Below are positions 21,925 to 32,931 of a DNA stretch of 64,000 nucleotides, in pieces. Position 1 is the stretch's first letter; every line of letters starts with the position of its first letter. The translations under genes and the position numbers were made by a program. The stretch comes from Branchiostoma floridae. Its lineage: Eukaryota > Chordata > Leptocardii > Amphioxiformes > Branchiostomatidae. The stretch is from positions 14,353,873 to 14,417,872 of the forward strand of contig NC_049991.1 in NCBI RefSeq assembly GCF_000003815.2, written 5' to 3'. The notes beneath the pieces are model-generated. The model saw only the letters and a program-made list of their open reading frames with translations. It made no database searches and was not told where the DNA came from.

Positions 21925-23702
21925 CCTGTTCCCGTCACTGTACAGCACGTACCCGCTCCACAGCTGCACCTGAAACCAAGGGATAATACATCCAGGTTCA
22001 TTTCCGACGCCGATGGAAGACTAGCACATCAGGGATTAAAGAACAGACACAAAGACGGGGCTTTCTAATTCTGTACAGTGGGCACAGGAGACTACTTCAG
22101 ACAGACAGAATATTGCTGGGTCGGCCACAACTCATAACTGAAGTTCTCTCTACTCTCTTCTCGCTGTCTGTGGCTTCTAACACAGCTTCTAGCAATTAAG
22201 TGATAGGGAACCATTTCAGCATAGCTTGCATATACAATGTAAACTGTACTGATCTCTGCTACATACTTTGTCTGGCCCTTGCCTCTTCTATCATGACTTC
22301 ATTGAAAAGTGGCCTGCAGGTCGATTTGAGCTTTCATGAATACAAACAAACAAACATTCGTACGTGTTTTTCATCATTCTTACATACCCTAGTCTGTGTA
22401 ACACAAAATCTGCTGTCCAGGGCTGTAACTGGTCCCCTCCCCGGCAGATGTTGGGTGAGCTGTTATAAGCGAGGTTTAATCGAGTCTCTGCCAGACTCCG
22501 GGTCGCTGTAAAAACCGTAGAAATTGAACAAATAGAGGAGTAAGCCGGCCAGAGGAGTATAGTCGGCTAGGGACCTGTCGATCCTTCTACGGGTTTTCCA
22601 GCGACCCGGAGCCTGATAGAGACTAGGTTTAATCAGGCTATACATACCCAGACTTCGTCCCCGAGCTGCAGCCGCAAGAGGGCGCTGTTGCTGGTGGACT
22701 GGTGCATCTCGTAGGCGGGGTTGCGGACGTGGAGGCTGGCGATCCGCTCGTCGTTCTTCATCAGCGACACGAGGATGCTCGCGCTGGCCGCGAACTCCGT
22801 CATGCCCGTGAACGTGAAGGAGTAGATGCCCGACGCCGCCGGCGTGAACTTCCCCGTGCGAGGGTTGAAGGCGTCACCCTCGTTGACGTGCACGACGTCG
22901 TACGTCACGGCAGTTCCCGTGAAGACTTTAGACGTGCGCGCGGCGGAAAACGCCACCATGGCGGATGAGGAGTGAGAGGAGTCGCCGGGAGAACCTTTCG
23001 GACCCGCCGGACCCCGCTCTCCCTTGATTCCCTTCTCACCTGCGGGTCCACGCTCTCCTGATGGCCCAAACGGACCCAGTCTACCCGGTATACCCCGTTG
23101 CCCCTTCTCACCAGGCATGCCAGGCAGACCTACGGCAATAAACAGTCCAACATCAGAAAACCTGACAAGATCAGAAAGATCAGATGAACTTCCAAGATAA
23201 AAAAAAAACCTGCATCACCTTTTTAAGTTAGCTTTCTGTGCACACAAACGACGGTACCACAAAGTTTCCTCCCAGATAGCAACAATGTACTATTTAGCTC
23301 GCATAGCTCTTTCTTGGTTTCAAGTGCCAAGTGTCACGCACCACGCACGGTCAAGAGCCAAAAGCAAAAAGTGGCGACATTCGCAATGATCAAATTTGTG
23401 ATCGATACCAGTAATCAATACGTCATATTCATAAGCAAATAATCGCAATAGTTGTAAGTGTATTGTTTTCTCTAGGACTAAATCCGAATCCTGTACCACT
23501 TACCACTGGGTCCCATCTCTCCCTTTTGCCCGTCCTGTCCGGGGGAGGCCACCACGGTGATGTTGTGGTTGTTTGTGTACTGTTTACTGCACGTCCCTCC
23601 TTCCTCCCCGGCCACCGTCACGTCCGCAAGGGACGGCCGCAGCAAAGCGCCCAAAGTCAGCCCCGTCCAAACGGTATACATCCCGACTAACGAGGAAACC
23701 AT
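21886..23702 (-). CDS. Secreted collagen-like C1q-domain protein, C1q-6 (three exons)
   Basis: Exons 23504-23702 (donor AGTG/GTAAGT), 22648-23129 (acceptor TTGCCGTAG, donor TGG/GTATGT) and 21886-21969 (acceptor GGTTTCAG); phases 1 and 0; 254 residues. The extra intron splits the C1q domain between DEVW and [13 protein letters not shown], and the open frame at the end of exon 2 reads VWVCIA only by running into this intron. The signal peptide is [27 protein letters not shown] and NIT follow. The start at 23702 has a CCATGG context; an in-frame Met 63 bases upstream is less likely. The stalk is basic and Arg-rich ([26 protein letters not shown]). Codons are strongly GC-biased in exon 2, unlike C1q-1 to C1q-4. 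It is the most diverged member and sits at the edge of the array. Confidence 0.87.
22390..22640. mobile_element. Short MITE (TAGTCTG...CAGGCTA), interrupted
   Basis: It starts TAGTCTGTGTAACACAAA, continues GCTGTCCAGGGCTGTAACTG and CCCCTCCCC, and ends TTTAATCAGGCTA. An insertion at 22482-22625 splits it. Complete copies are at 59517-59622 and, reversed, 26294-26397. It lies in the second intron of C1q-6. Confidence 0.75.
22482..22625. mobile_element. Mutator-like MITE nested in the preceding element
   Basis: 144 bp. The ends GAGTCTCTGCCAGACTCCGG and CCGGAGCCTGATAGAGACTA form an imperfect inverted repeat continued by GTCGCTG / CAGCGAC. Exact 9-base target duplication GGTTTAATC at 22473-22481 and 22626-22634. 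The host element reads on normally across the duplication, which fixes the insertion and its boundaries. Confidence 0.85.
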
Positions 23703-24722
23703 GGCTGTGCGCTTTACTAGATGCTGAGAAATAGGATTCGGTTGAGTTGAGTCCTGATCCTTCACCGGACGAGTTGAAAATGATGTAACGCTGACGACGT
23801 TCCAGATATCTACCCTTCACTAATTCAGCATTTCACGCGATTATGTAGTAGATCACAGCTGTCGAAGGCGAAATGTTTTCAATCAAATTCTTCATCGTCA
23901 AATGTGTCATACTTGAAGTGGATCATATGGCAACAATGGGATGAAGCATAAGAGTAAATTTGTTTAGTCAAACAACAATTAAATCATTTGGCGAACGTTT
24001 GATGATAAGAGGATATATTTGCACCTAAATAAGACGAAAAGAACGTGTTTTCTTACATACTTGATTGACACATTCACCAACGTTAGCGACACATTTAGTA
24101 TATGTATATGTATAACTTCAGAAACGTTAAAACATGTACGAATCGGCACTATGAATAAGCAGAAATTCTATCGACACAACAAAAGTAGAGCAATTTAGCC
24201 GTAAGAGGGAGGTCGTCACATGATCCAAGCCATACGGTACCACAACAATACATTTAAAAATTGGATACAACGAATGAATAAACCTACATACAACTATACG
24301 AATGAATCAATATGTTGAGTTTAGCCTATCGTTTACACTACTGGACCTATGGTCTAAACATTCTTTGACCTACGTATCAATCTGTGCACTAATCTGTGTT
24401 CCTCCGAGAATGTATTTGGTCAACAGGTGGATTCCGTTACTACAGCGCTGAGCCTGAGGTCCTCATTGCACCTAATTCTGCAACCAATTTTCACCTGCAG
24501 TTCAAACAAATATCGCATGATTTTACTCACAGGAACACATCCAGAACCTCTGCTGTATTACCAAGGTCACATACCAGGTGCCCCAAAATCGACCTTAATC
24601 TTTGTATTCCCAGTCCCTATCCACTAACCAAATATCATTACAATCCATCCAGAGTTACAATCCATCCAGTTATGATGACCACAAATATCCGGAAACACAC
24701 ACACATACATACACACAGACAG

Positions 24723-24725
<3 letters not shown>

Positions 24726-24777
<52 letters not shown>

Positions 24778-24786
24778 GAGAGCGAC

Positions 24787-24819
<33 letters not shown>

Positions 24820-24823
24820 GAAA
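24726..24823. repeat. (GA)n low-complexity tract
   Basis: About 100 bases of GAGAGA with a few CAGA interruptions. Open frames reading ERERER or SLSLSL across it are artefacts. Confidence 0.95.
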
Positions 24824-25233
24824 ACAATTTCTCCATTTTTCATGGAGATAACTACAGTGGGCAGCGTTGAAAATACAGACATGTAGACATGGAGTAGTCG
24901 CTTGTGAATTGTGACGTGGCTACAGTTACGGTAGCTTCTGTTGCAGGGGTTTTGGGTGGGTCTGCGATGCACGGTTCAGTTACCTGTGACTTAACCTGAT
25001 CTTAACTTCCTTCAAATTCACACCATTCACTCCGATCATGGGTATAATTGGCATTTTAGTGTTGCATATTTTGATAGCTAAATCAGGGGATAAATAAACT
25101 AGAAGCAGGTAACGAGAAGAGTACAAAAGGAGAAAGGGCAACATAAAACCGCAGGGCGAGATTATGAGTCATAGTCATGTGACCGAAACTAAGAAACCGT
25201 TTTTAACGAGATAATACACAGTGTCACCACCTT

Positions 25234-25286
25234 ATTGGTCGTGCCAACAAGCTATCCCAACAGTCTGAGCGAAAATAGTATAAATA
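25234..25286 (+). promoter_or_regulatory. Core promoter of the GIY-YIG gene
   Basis: A perfect TATA box TATAAATA (25279-25286) lies about 30 bases before CAGTCTTCC, the likely start of transcription near 25306. An inverted CCAAT box (ATTGG, 25234-25238) lies 41 bases upstream of it. Downstream, a short leader ends at the consensus donor CTG/GTAAGT (exon 1 about 25306-25353), which is what makes this a promoter rather than a chance AT run. Confidence 0.6.
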
Positions 25287-25770
25287 TCGCTGTATCCAAG
25301 CAGTCTTCCTCTTTTCACCGCCATTTCCGCAAGTGAAACGAGTGACAACGCTGGTAAGTATGGACTAATGTTTCCCGACTACGTCTGTGTATTTCCACAC
25401 ACCAGAAACGTTATTGGGTAAAGGTGCAACTTTTAAAGACTTTGAGACGTGTTTTCCAGTAAATAAAATCGTAAAAACTGAATCTGAATCCTGAGACAAC
25501 CAGAACGGAATTGTGACTTTCCGTGATTGACTATAGCTAAATCTCTGCATTCCTCTATTCCATGTTTATGTCCAGTATTGCGATGAATAGTATAAGCTTA
25601 AAAAGAAAACTACTATATCCTTAAAATTGATGTGCGTACTAAGTTGCGCAAAGTCAGAACTAACTACAAGAGTGAACAGCAAAGATGGCGTATTGGTGGC
25701 GTGGCTACCTTTCGCTGCAGAGGGGGCTAGGTGTGCGAAGCGCGACTTACGCGTGACTTTACCTCGTTTT

Positions 25771-25880
25771 AATTGGCATTTTAGTGTTGCATATAACTAT
25801 AGCTACATCAATGAATTAATAATCAAGAAGTAGGTAATATGAATAGTACAAAGAACATCAGAAATCTGCCAATGAAAGCG
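25771..25880. repeat. Partial copy of the GIY-YIG gene upstream region
   Basis: AATTGGCATTTTAGTGTTGC followed by ATAGCTA, AGAAG(C/T)AGGTAA and AGTACAAA matches 25046-25150 with an offset of 725 bases. The first copy is upstream of the TATA box and the second is inside intron 1. The duplication is old enough for clear divergence. Confidence 0.7.
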
Positions 25881-25893
25881 TCACATTTATGCT

Positions 25894-25914
25894 GTTTCTA
25901 CTTTCACTTTCACC
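25894..25914 (-). promoter_or_regulatory. IRF/ISRE-like site in intron 1
   Basis: The minus strand reads GTGAAAGTGAAAGTAGAAAC: three GAAA cores, two of them in the GAAANNGAAA spacing bound by interferon regulatory factors. Sequence match only; function is inferred. Confidence 0.35.
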
Positions 25915-26255
25915 GTCATTATCATATCATGTGACACAAATTACGAGTAGTGAAGTGTAGAGTAATGAGTAGTGATCTATGCTTCAAGAATGTTCTACCA
26001 CATTCCCAATTGGACAAAGATAGCCTAGAAAGAGTACAAAAAATTAATGATTAGGTCGACGAATCGCCCTCTTCACAACTTTCAACCTAACGTAGAGATA
26101 ACAAGCCATGTTACCTCACTCTTAGGTTATTTGTTTTCTGAGGCAATGTATTTGCACGAGAAAATGCTATGTCTACAGTCTGCATTGTTTCTTGTGTTTT
26201 ACAGATCTGACAGAAGATTGTTCTTCAATTATAAACAGCACAACAAATCCAAGAC

Positions 26256-27607
26256 ATGGTGAGTACATGAACTTAAACTATCTGGTGCGCATATAGCCTG
26301 ATGTAATCGCGCTTCTTACAGCCCGCCCTACATTGCCGCGCCCAGACGGGGAGGGGCAAATTATCCCCGGACAGCGGAATTTGCGTTACACAGACTAGTG
26401 CACATACATTTTTGGACAACATTTATCCTCTGTTTCCTTCCCGAGTTTATTTCTGACTTTGTAACTCCCGATCCAGTGTTCTGGCCATAGTCGTAACGCG
26501 TTTGGCATGATACATACGTATGACTATTTTATCATAGAACCTATTAATAGCAATAGAGGCTTTCTTGTTCCATAGTTTCCTTCCTTTCAACATTCCTGTA
26601 GAATCCAAAGCTCGAGCTCGGTAGGTTGATGCAACTGGTTTTGCTGTACCTAGTGGAATACATTTTGGAAGGGCACCAAGCTTCCTTGTAAAATGGTGCA
26701 AACTGTTATGACCCAGACAGATAAGCTCATAAACATCACAGCTTCACTATTCAAGGTCCCCAGTAGTATGCGTTTCCGATAAGTCTTCTTCCAAAGCTTT
26801 CAATACAAGTGCCCACTAGAAGCTAGGACTATGTCATGTATTTCTGACTCGTACCATGAAGGTACATGTATATAGGTTTATATGAAACAACAGGTCCGTC
26901 TTGCCAGGGACGGCAAATATACATCATGTACTTTCAAAAGCTTCTGATGTTACACTTGCAACAGACATGGAATTTCACATTGTTAACATTACGCTTTCTT
27001 TAAAAGCCTGTCTTAAAACCGATCCATGAATATATGTTACAAACTTTAGAATGTTTTATTTTGCTTGATTTTCAGTTCTTTGGAATGTTTTTAAAATGAA
27101 GTCTATTATTCAACCTTGTAGTAATTGCATGCTAGTTTATTTGAAGAAGAAATATTTACCTGTCGCTTTGTGTATCATTTCATGTAGGCAAGCTGTGCTA
27201 AGCCAACTGTCAGCAACTGTTGCCTCGGTTTTGCCGACCGTCGTAACTACAGGAATCAGCGCCCAGCAAGAGGCTCGGAGGACTGGGGTAAACAAGGTAT
27301 CTACGCCATCATGGAGCCCGACCACACACACTACGGCAAGGACAAGCCAATCCTGTACGTCGGCAAAGGTAACATCGGCGATCGCCTGGAGAAACACTTC
27401 AAGGGACAGGACGGGCAGGATATTGGAAAGTACCTGAGCAAGAAAAAAGGCATCGACGATCGTCGCCTCCAGCTCGACGGTATCAAAGTTTACTGGAAAC
27501 TAATGTGCGAGCATTGCAGCAGTAAGCTAGAGGATACTTTTATCAAATGTGTTGAAAACTCCCTGGGGTACCATCCTCATTACAATCGAATCGCTGGCAG
27601 TCACTAA
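26256..27607 (+). CDS. Small stand-alone GIY-YIG nuclease-fold protein
   Basis: Coding exons: 26256-26258, which is only the ATG at the 3' end of non-coding exon 2 (26205-26258, acceptor TTTTACAG, donor ATG/GTGAGT), and 27188-27607 (acceptor TTTCATGTAG), phase 0. There is no other ATG in the leader. The product is 140 residues with no signal peptide. The N-terminal 30 residues are Cys/Arg-rich (ASCAKPTVSNCC). Then come the GIY-YIG hallmarks in order: G38-I-Y40, Y58-V-G60 (in ILYVGKGNIGDRL), R67, H71, a candidate metal-binding Glu at E116 (SKLEDTF) and N134 (YHPHYN). These match the residues used by the GIY-YIG superfamily for single metal-ion DNA cleavage. C108 and C111 (CEHC) could bind zinc. 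Known metazoan members such as SLX1 and ANKLE1 carry extra domains, and none is present here. Penelope-like elements also use this fold, but no reverse transcriptase is nearby and the gene has introns and a promoter. Substrate and role unknown. Confidence 0.75.
26294..26397. mobile_element. Short MITE, reversed copy, in intron 2 of the GIY-YIG gene
   Basis: 104 bp, TAGCCTG ... CAGACTA; the reverse complement contains CTGTGTAACGCAAATTCCGC and GCCCCTCCCC as in the copies at 22390 and 59517. Flanked by GTGCGCATA (26285-26293) and GTGCACATA (26398-26406), 9 bases with one mismatch. Confidence 0.8.
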
Positions 27608-27736
27608 GTAGAAAGAAAGTACATTTCTTTCTATGTACCGCCTGAAAAAGGTGATGTTTCAACTTCGCAGAAAGTAGGCTTAAATAATAGACGCAGGGAG
27701 TAAAGTAAATGATGCAAAGAGTGAAAATGAGTCGCG

Positions 27737-27742
27737 AATAAA
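27737..27742 (+). terminator. Polyadenylation signal of the GIY-YIG gene
   Basis: AATAAA 130 bases after the stop codon at 27605-27607; a second AATAAA-like site lies near 28069. Confidence 0.5.
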
Positions 27743-27749
27743 GCTTAGA

Positions 27750-30700
27750 ACTGATTCAGCTTGCAGGGTGGCAAGGCAACCGCCGGTTATCAACTTGACC
27801 ATAATTGATACTTACTTTTTCGAAGCGCACCAGCTTTATATCGGCTTTTATGGAATTTTAGCAACTTTGTCATCCAACATCCGACAGAGTCAGAGATATG
27901 TTTTACAGCTAACAGCTAGTATTTAAACAATCCCATTAAATCATAGCATAAGTGCGCAACAAATGTATTTAGTAGACATTGAAAAATGGAAGAAACACCC
28001 GACACTACTGAATGCTCTTAACTTAAATCGTTTCAAGAAGCATTATGAAGTTTTTTCGGTGAGCTGTTCAATAAAATCTGACTTCCTCAGCTGACTACCA
28101 GTCTGTTAATCATTTCAGTCACCACTGGGTTCTTATCGAATTCTACCATCTTTAACTCAAATAGTTCATACAACTACATGTACACACACATTATGACATA
28201 GATTAAGATATCATGGGATGGGAAATTTTGTTCTTTTGAATAAAATATTCAAATTACATAGTAACAAGAACGGGTTGAAATTTAAAAAAAACTTGAGATA
28301 GCCAGTATGTGTTACCCTCCTTTTTTTTCATGTTTTCTATATATCAACTATGACGTATGGAACTACATACGCATACTGGTTATCTCGTGTTTTGAAAATG
28401 TCAACCCGTTCTTGAACATTTCATTCCGAAAAGCACTTAATTTCTCACACCATGATATCTTAATTACCCAGGGCTTCCATGAAAGGCAGTGTTGGTCACT
28501 GATGGGAGCAATACCCTGGTAAAAGAACACAGAAATGAAATACAAACATGACACATCATATCGCGTAGTTATAAATCTACAAGTAGTAAGGCGCGCCTGT
28601 TTTTCCTGTCTTTTAACGCCATTCTGGCAGATTTGGAAGGTCTAAAGGCCACAGCAGCACATGTGAGTCTTTAGCGGCTGTTATCGCAGAGTCACCGATT
28701 AGGTTTATTCAAGTTCAATGTCCCGTGAAAGATTTAGGGCCGGAGTCACGTCCCAGGGCTGACCTCTCGCAGGCGGCATTGTTGTAGAACGGCGGGCTAG
28801 ACGGCGCGGACGTGACGGTATGTCAACTGGTGGAACCTTCCCACAAAGCCCCGGGCGCACCCGATGTCTTCCTATAGGCCTATTCTCAGTTTTAAGTGTC
28901 TTAATATAAAGGTGCGAGTAAACCAATGCTGAGACGTCTTGAAAATAATTTTATTCCATCAGAAGTGTTGTTTCTTTAGGCCTATTTTCATGATCTTTGG
29001 TGGTTTTCACCCCCAATGACACAATTTGACCTCTTAATTAGAGAAAGTTATTGTTTTCAAATGGGGCATTATTGAGAACAGCCTAGGTACCATGCGGCTA
29101 GTAGTTCGCTCCTATGTTCGCTTCTGGAACAGCAGAAAAGCGACTGTATATAGTGTATGATAAATGTCAGAGCGAGAAGTGACTGTATATAGTGTATAAT
29201 CAATGCCGGAGCGAACTACTTTCCGGATTGTACCCAGGCTATCTTTACTTTGTACGAAAACTTCGGTATCAACGATGTAAAGAATTGTTGCACGTGCTCG
29301 TGCGATCACCGCCAAAAACGATAACAAGCATACGAACTGCTTTCATATAAAGGATAACAATAATAAGACTGTTTTCCTACACTTTGTACCAAAGCTAATG
29401 AATCAATGATGTAACGAATTGTTCCTGGTAGAATCCTACTTATTGTTTGATAAGACCATAACCACCAAAAAGATAACAGATATAGGAAAAGTACGGCCTA
29501 TTTATCACATTTATTTCAAGTCTATAAAGTTAGAAAGACTTTCATATGAATATGAAAAAACTACATGTATACCCAATACATTTATAAATACATAATATTT
29601 CTATGAGCATTTCGTGAAAGACGAAAACCCTCTGACAGATCTTAAATTTGTTATCACAGACAATTGAACTCACGGATCTGGCTGCGGAATTCAAAGAATG
29701 GTGAAACCGTTTCATGACACCGACACGAGGTGATACGAGCATTCCAACATGTTGCACGATCGCAGGGAAATCCGTTTATCCGAGTTTGCTGCAGTAACTC
29801 GAGCACCAAATTACTTACCTAATTGTGAAGATTAAAAATACTTCGCCAGCAAGCCCTTGCCGGTAGAAAATAACTTGTTTTTAATACAATAAGCAATCTA
29901 GCTATGTTAGTATTTATATGGTGTTCCACTAGAACAATGCATAGAATGTGTCGAAGTTTCTGCAAAATGCTTTGTTTCATTTGGGTTTTGAAAACAAAGA
30001 AAGAAGGCCGCCTCAAGAACTTTTCCATTAAGCTTCACAAATTGAACAAGTAAAAAGTCTTCAACCCAACGGGCTCATCAAAAAGCAAGAAATACACTTT
30101 AGAAATAACAACTCGATGCATACAAAATACAACAAATGCGATGAAATACAGATTGTGATAAAATTGCGTGTGTACAACTGAAATATCAATCATAAAACGA
30201 GTTGGAAATTTAACGATGGTGGTTGAATGGATGAAACACCTAGCACATGTAACAGTAACCAAACTAACTTCATCTGTGTTGGTATAAGTCATTCTTGAAA
30301 TAGTTGAACTGTAATTTCCAACACCAAAATTGGACTCACCCAAATTTTTGACTGTACAGCATCAGTCTTTGTCAAGGAATGAACAATCCACTGCTGTTGT
30401 GACGTCACGTTATGTAGATAGAACACGTGACTCAGTAAGCAGTGGATTATAGGTTGCAGGAAGTCTATGGCGCCCACCGTCTCTGTTCAGTAACCAAACT
30501 AAACCACCAGTTTTTATTCATCCACATTCTGCACCATATAACGCCTGTACGATCCGACTGTATTTTGCCGCTCATTATGCTTATCATAAAGGCGATCGTA
30601 GCTTTAGGGAGGAAGTTATCGATGTAATCAGTCTCAATCATGTCGCTCAGTAGAGCATAGCCGGGGCAAAGTGTAGAGATCACTTATTCAAACCTCGACG

Positions 30701-31845
30701 AAAGGATATGAATATTATTTATCAGAGAATGACTAGTGTTAGTGTTAGTTAGCTGCACCAGACAAATTTTACCTGCACCACTCTGAATTTAGGAAGTATG
30801 GATCACACTGAATTTGTTCAGAAACCATTGCTATTTTTTGTACTTTTATACTTTATAGGTGGTAACAGTCAGTGCAGCTGATAACAATCCACATACACCT
30901 ACATCATAGAACATGTATGTATAAAACCCAGTACATGGACCAGTGAAGGTTAGGTGCAGGCAGACACCAGAAATACCTGCACAGCTCCAATTTTACCTGC
31001 ACTAACCTGTATATGCAGGTGGTATTTCGAGCCCTGGTTAGATTGTTTGGGGATTGTTCCAATACCATATGACATCTAGCTACAACTACCAAAGCAAGTT
31101 GTCACTTTCCTTTTCTCAGTTTCGATAGTAATCAATTTTTCTCAGGACACTCAGGGAAACACTTCTTTCGGGAAATACTGCAGAAACATGTAACACTTTT
31201 ATTGCATTGGGGGGAGTCTCCGTTCAATTGAAAGGTTAGCTCATGAGTTCCTTATTATCTAAAATCGTGATGACAAAGAGCTCACTTAATGTTGGATCAA
31301 AATAGATATAATACTAGTAGAGTATTAACACCAATCATAGGAACTTTCGCATGTCCTATTAAGGTATTTCACCTGGCTAAATTGGCATTTTGACCTTCCA
31401 TTGTTTTCTCATTAATGAATTATAATACTAGTAATTTTCTAATTACTAACTACAGATCATTAGAAGATATCAATTTGCGCAAACGTGAGTTTGTAGCTTT
31501 CATCATTATGCACATGAAAAACATAGTTTCATTTGACTGTTATACTATGCTATACTAACTAGTTCACGATCTGTACACTAGGAAAATGTACATCTTCCAA
31601 AATCTCGTTCCTGAAAACAAAAGATAAGACGTTTAAGCAAAGCCACGGTATGCGGAGTTGTGCCCCCACCCTAATTAATGTCTTTTCCAAGATAGCATTG
31701 CCCAGTAACTACAGCGACCGGCGAACAAGATCCTTTGTTTATTTTCCAAAGTACACTGCGATTTATCAAGCAATAGCTCAATTTAGTCAGATCTACAAAT
31801 TGGACTTGGACTTCGTCCAAATGTCTGTTCCGGGGTGATACTATG
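27750..31845. other. Non-coding stretch
   Basis: Only chance open frames. It holds a GC-rich island at about 28640-28880 with no supportable exon, a MITE at 29080-29240, and two diverged copies of a 120-130 base segment (about 29250-29335 and 29375-29480, sharing TCAA(C/T)GATGTAA.GAATTGTT). Confidence 0.5.
29080..29240. mobile_element. MITE with an internal tandem repeat
   Basis: The left end AGCCTAGGTACCATGCGG and AGTAGTTCGCTCC pair with the right end GGAGCGAACTACT and CCGGATTGTACCCAGGCT. The centre consists of two copies of a 39-base unit starting G(C/T)GACTGTATATAGTGTAT. No target duplication could be fixed. Confidence 0.65.
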
Positions 31846-31850
31846 TATGG

Positions 31851-32630
31851 TCGAATATTCCTATTGGGTCCGTTATTACCAGGGGTTTTACTTCAATCAA
31901 TTAGAAAATCCTATCAACATCAAACGGTGTCGAACTTGCCTGCTGTGTAAAACTACCCATATTTAGTAGGGTAGGGGGTTTGGGGCCTGTCAGACTTGTA
32001 AGAGTGGTAACACTGTTTTGGCGTTTGTAAAAAAATTGCTTTTTTTCGATTATGGCCCTGAAAAAAATCAGTAGGTAGGAACTCTGTTTTCTTTTCTTTT
32101 TGTCTTTTTTTTTAAGATTTCGGACGAAGCGATTCTTTAAATATAGTTTAACAATTTAAAGAAAATGACATGCAACAGAACACTGGCGTTTTTAGCATCA
32201 TATTGTTATCATTGATATATGCATTATACAGGGACAACATGTTCGAATATTCCTATTGAGTCCGTTATTACCAGGGGTTTACTTCAATCAATTAGAAAAT
32301 CCTATCAACATCAAACGGTGTCGAACTTGCCTGTTGTGTAAAACTACACATACTTAGTAGGGTTGGAGGCTTTGGATCTGTCAGAGTGGTAACACTGTTT
32401 TGGCGTTTGTAGAAAATGTTGTGTGTTTTCGATTACGGCCCGAAGAAAGGTAAGTTGGTAGGGATTCTGTTTGTTATTGTTTTTTCATTGTTTTGTTTTT
32501 TAAGATTTCGGACCGGAAGCGATTCTTTAGATATAGTTTAAAAATTTCAAGAAAATGACATGCAACAGGACACTGGAGTTTTTAGCATCATATTGTAATA
32601 ATTAGTATACAGGGACAACTACATTACTGA
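31851..32630. repeat. Tandem duplication, unit 392 bp
   Basis: Copies 31851-32242 and 32243-32630 both start TCGAATATTCCTATTG and share CGTTATTACCAGGGG, CATCAAACGGTGTCGAACTT, GTAACACTGTTTTGGCG, AAGCGATTCTTTA and TACAGGGACAAC in order. Divergence is modest (roughly one in ten positions by eye, plus indels). No open frame is conserved between the copies. Confidence 0.85.
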
Positions 32631-32931
32631 AATGAACAATTAGTACAATGTTTACTACACATTCTTGTATAACTGTACTGTACATTTAATCTCTAATCTA
32701 ACAGAGTGAGGAATGCAGGTATTCTGTATTTACTTTCTTCACTCGGATGACGATAGGAAAATTTATGTCCCTTATCAGCGTTTAACCAACCCCCAAAAGG
32801 CTAGAGTCGGCAGGATTTTGCAAGGGTCTGTCATGTCAGGTAGCCAAATGAAATACAGTGACAGCATTTTCTACGCCTTGGCGTGTTTTTTTTTTCTACA
32901 GCACCACTAATACACTATCTGTAGCCTCTAC

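Noticed and set aside
24396-24972. Open frames reading ERERER or SLSLSL
   Set aside because: Produced by the (GA)n tract; low complexity.
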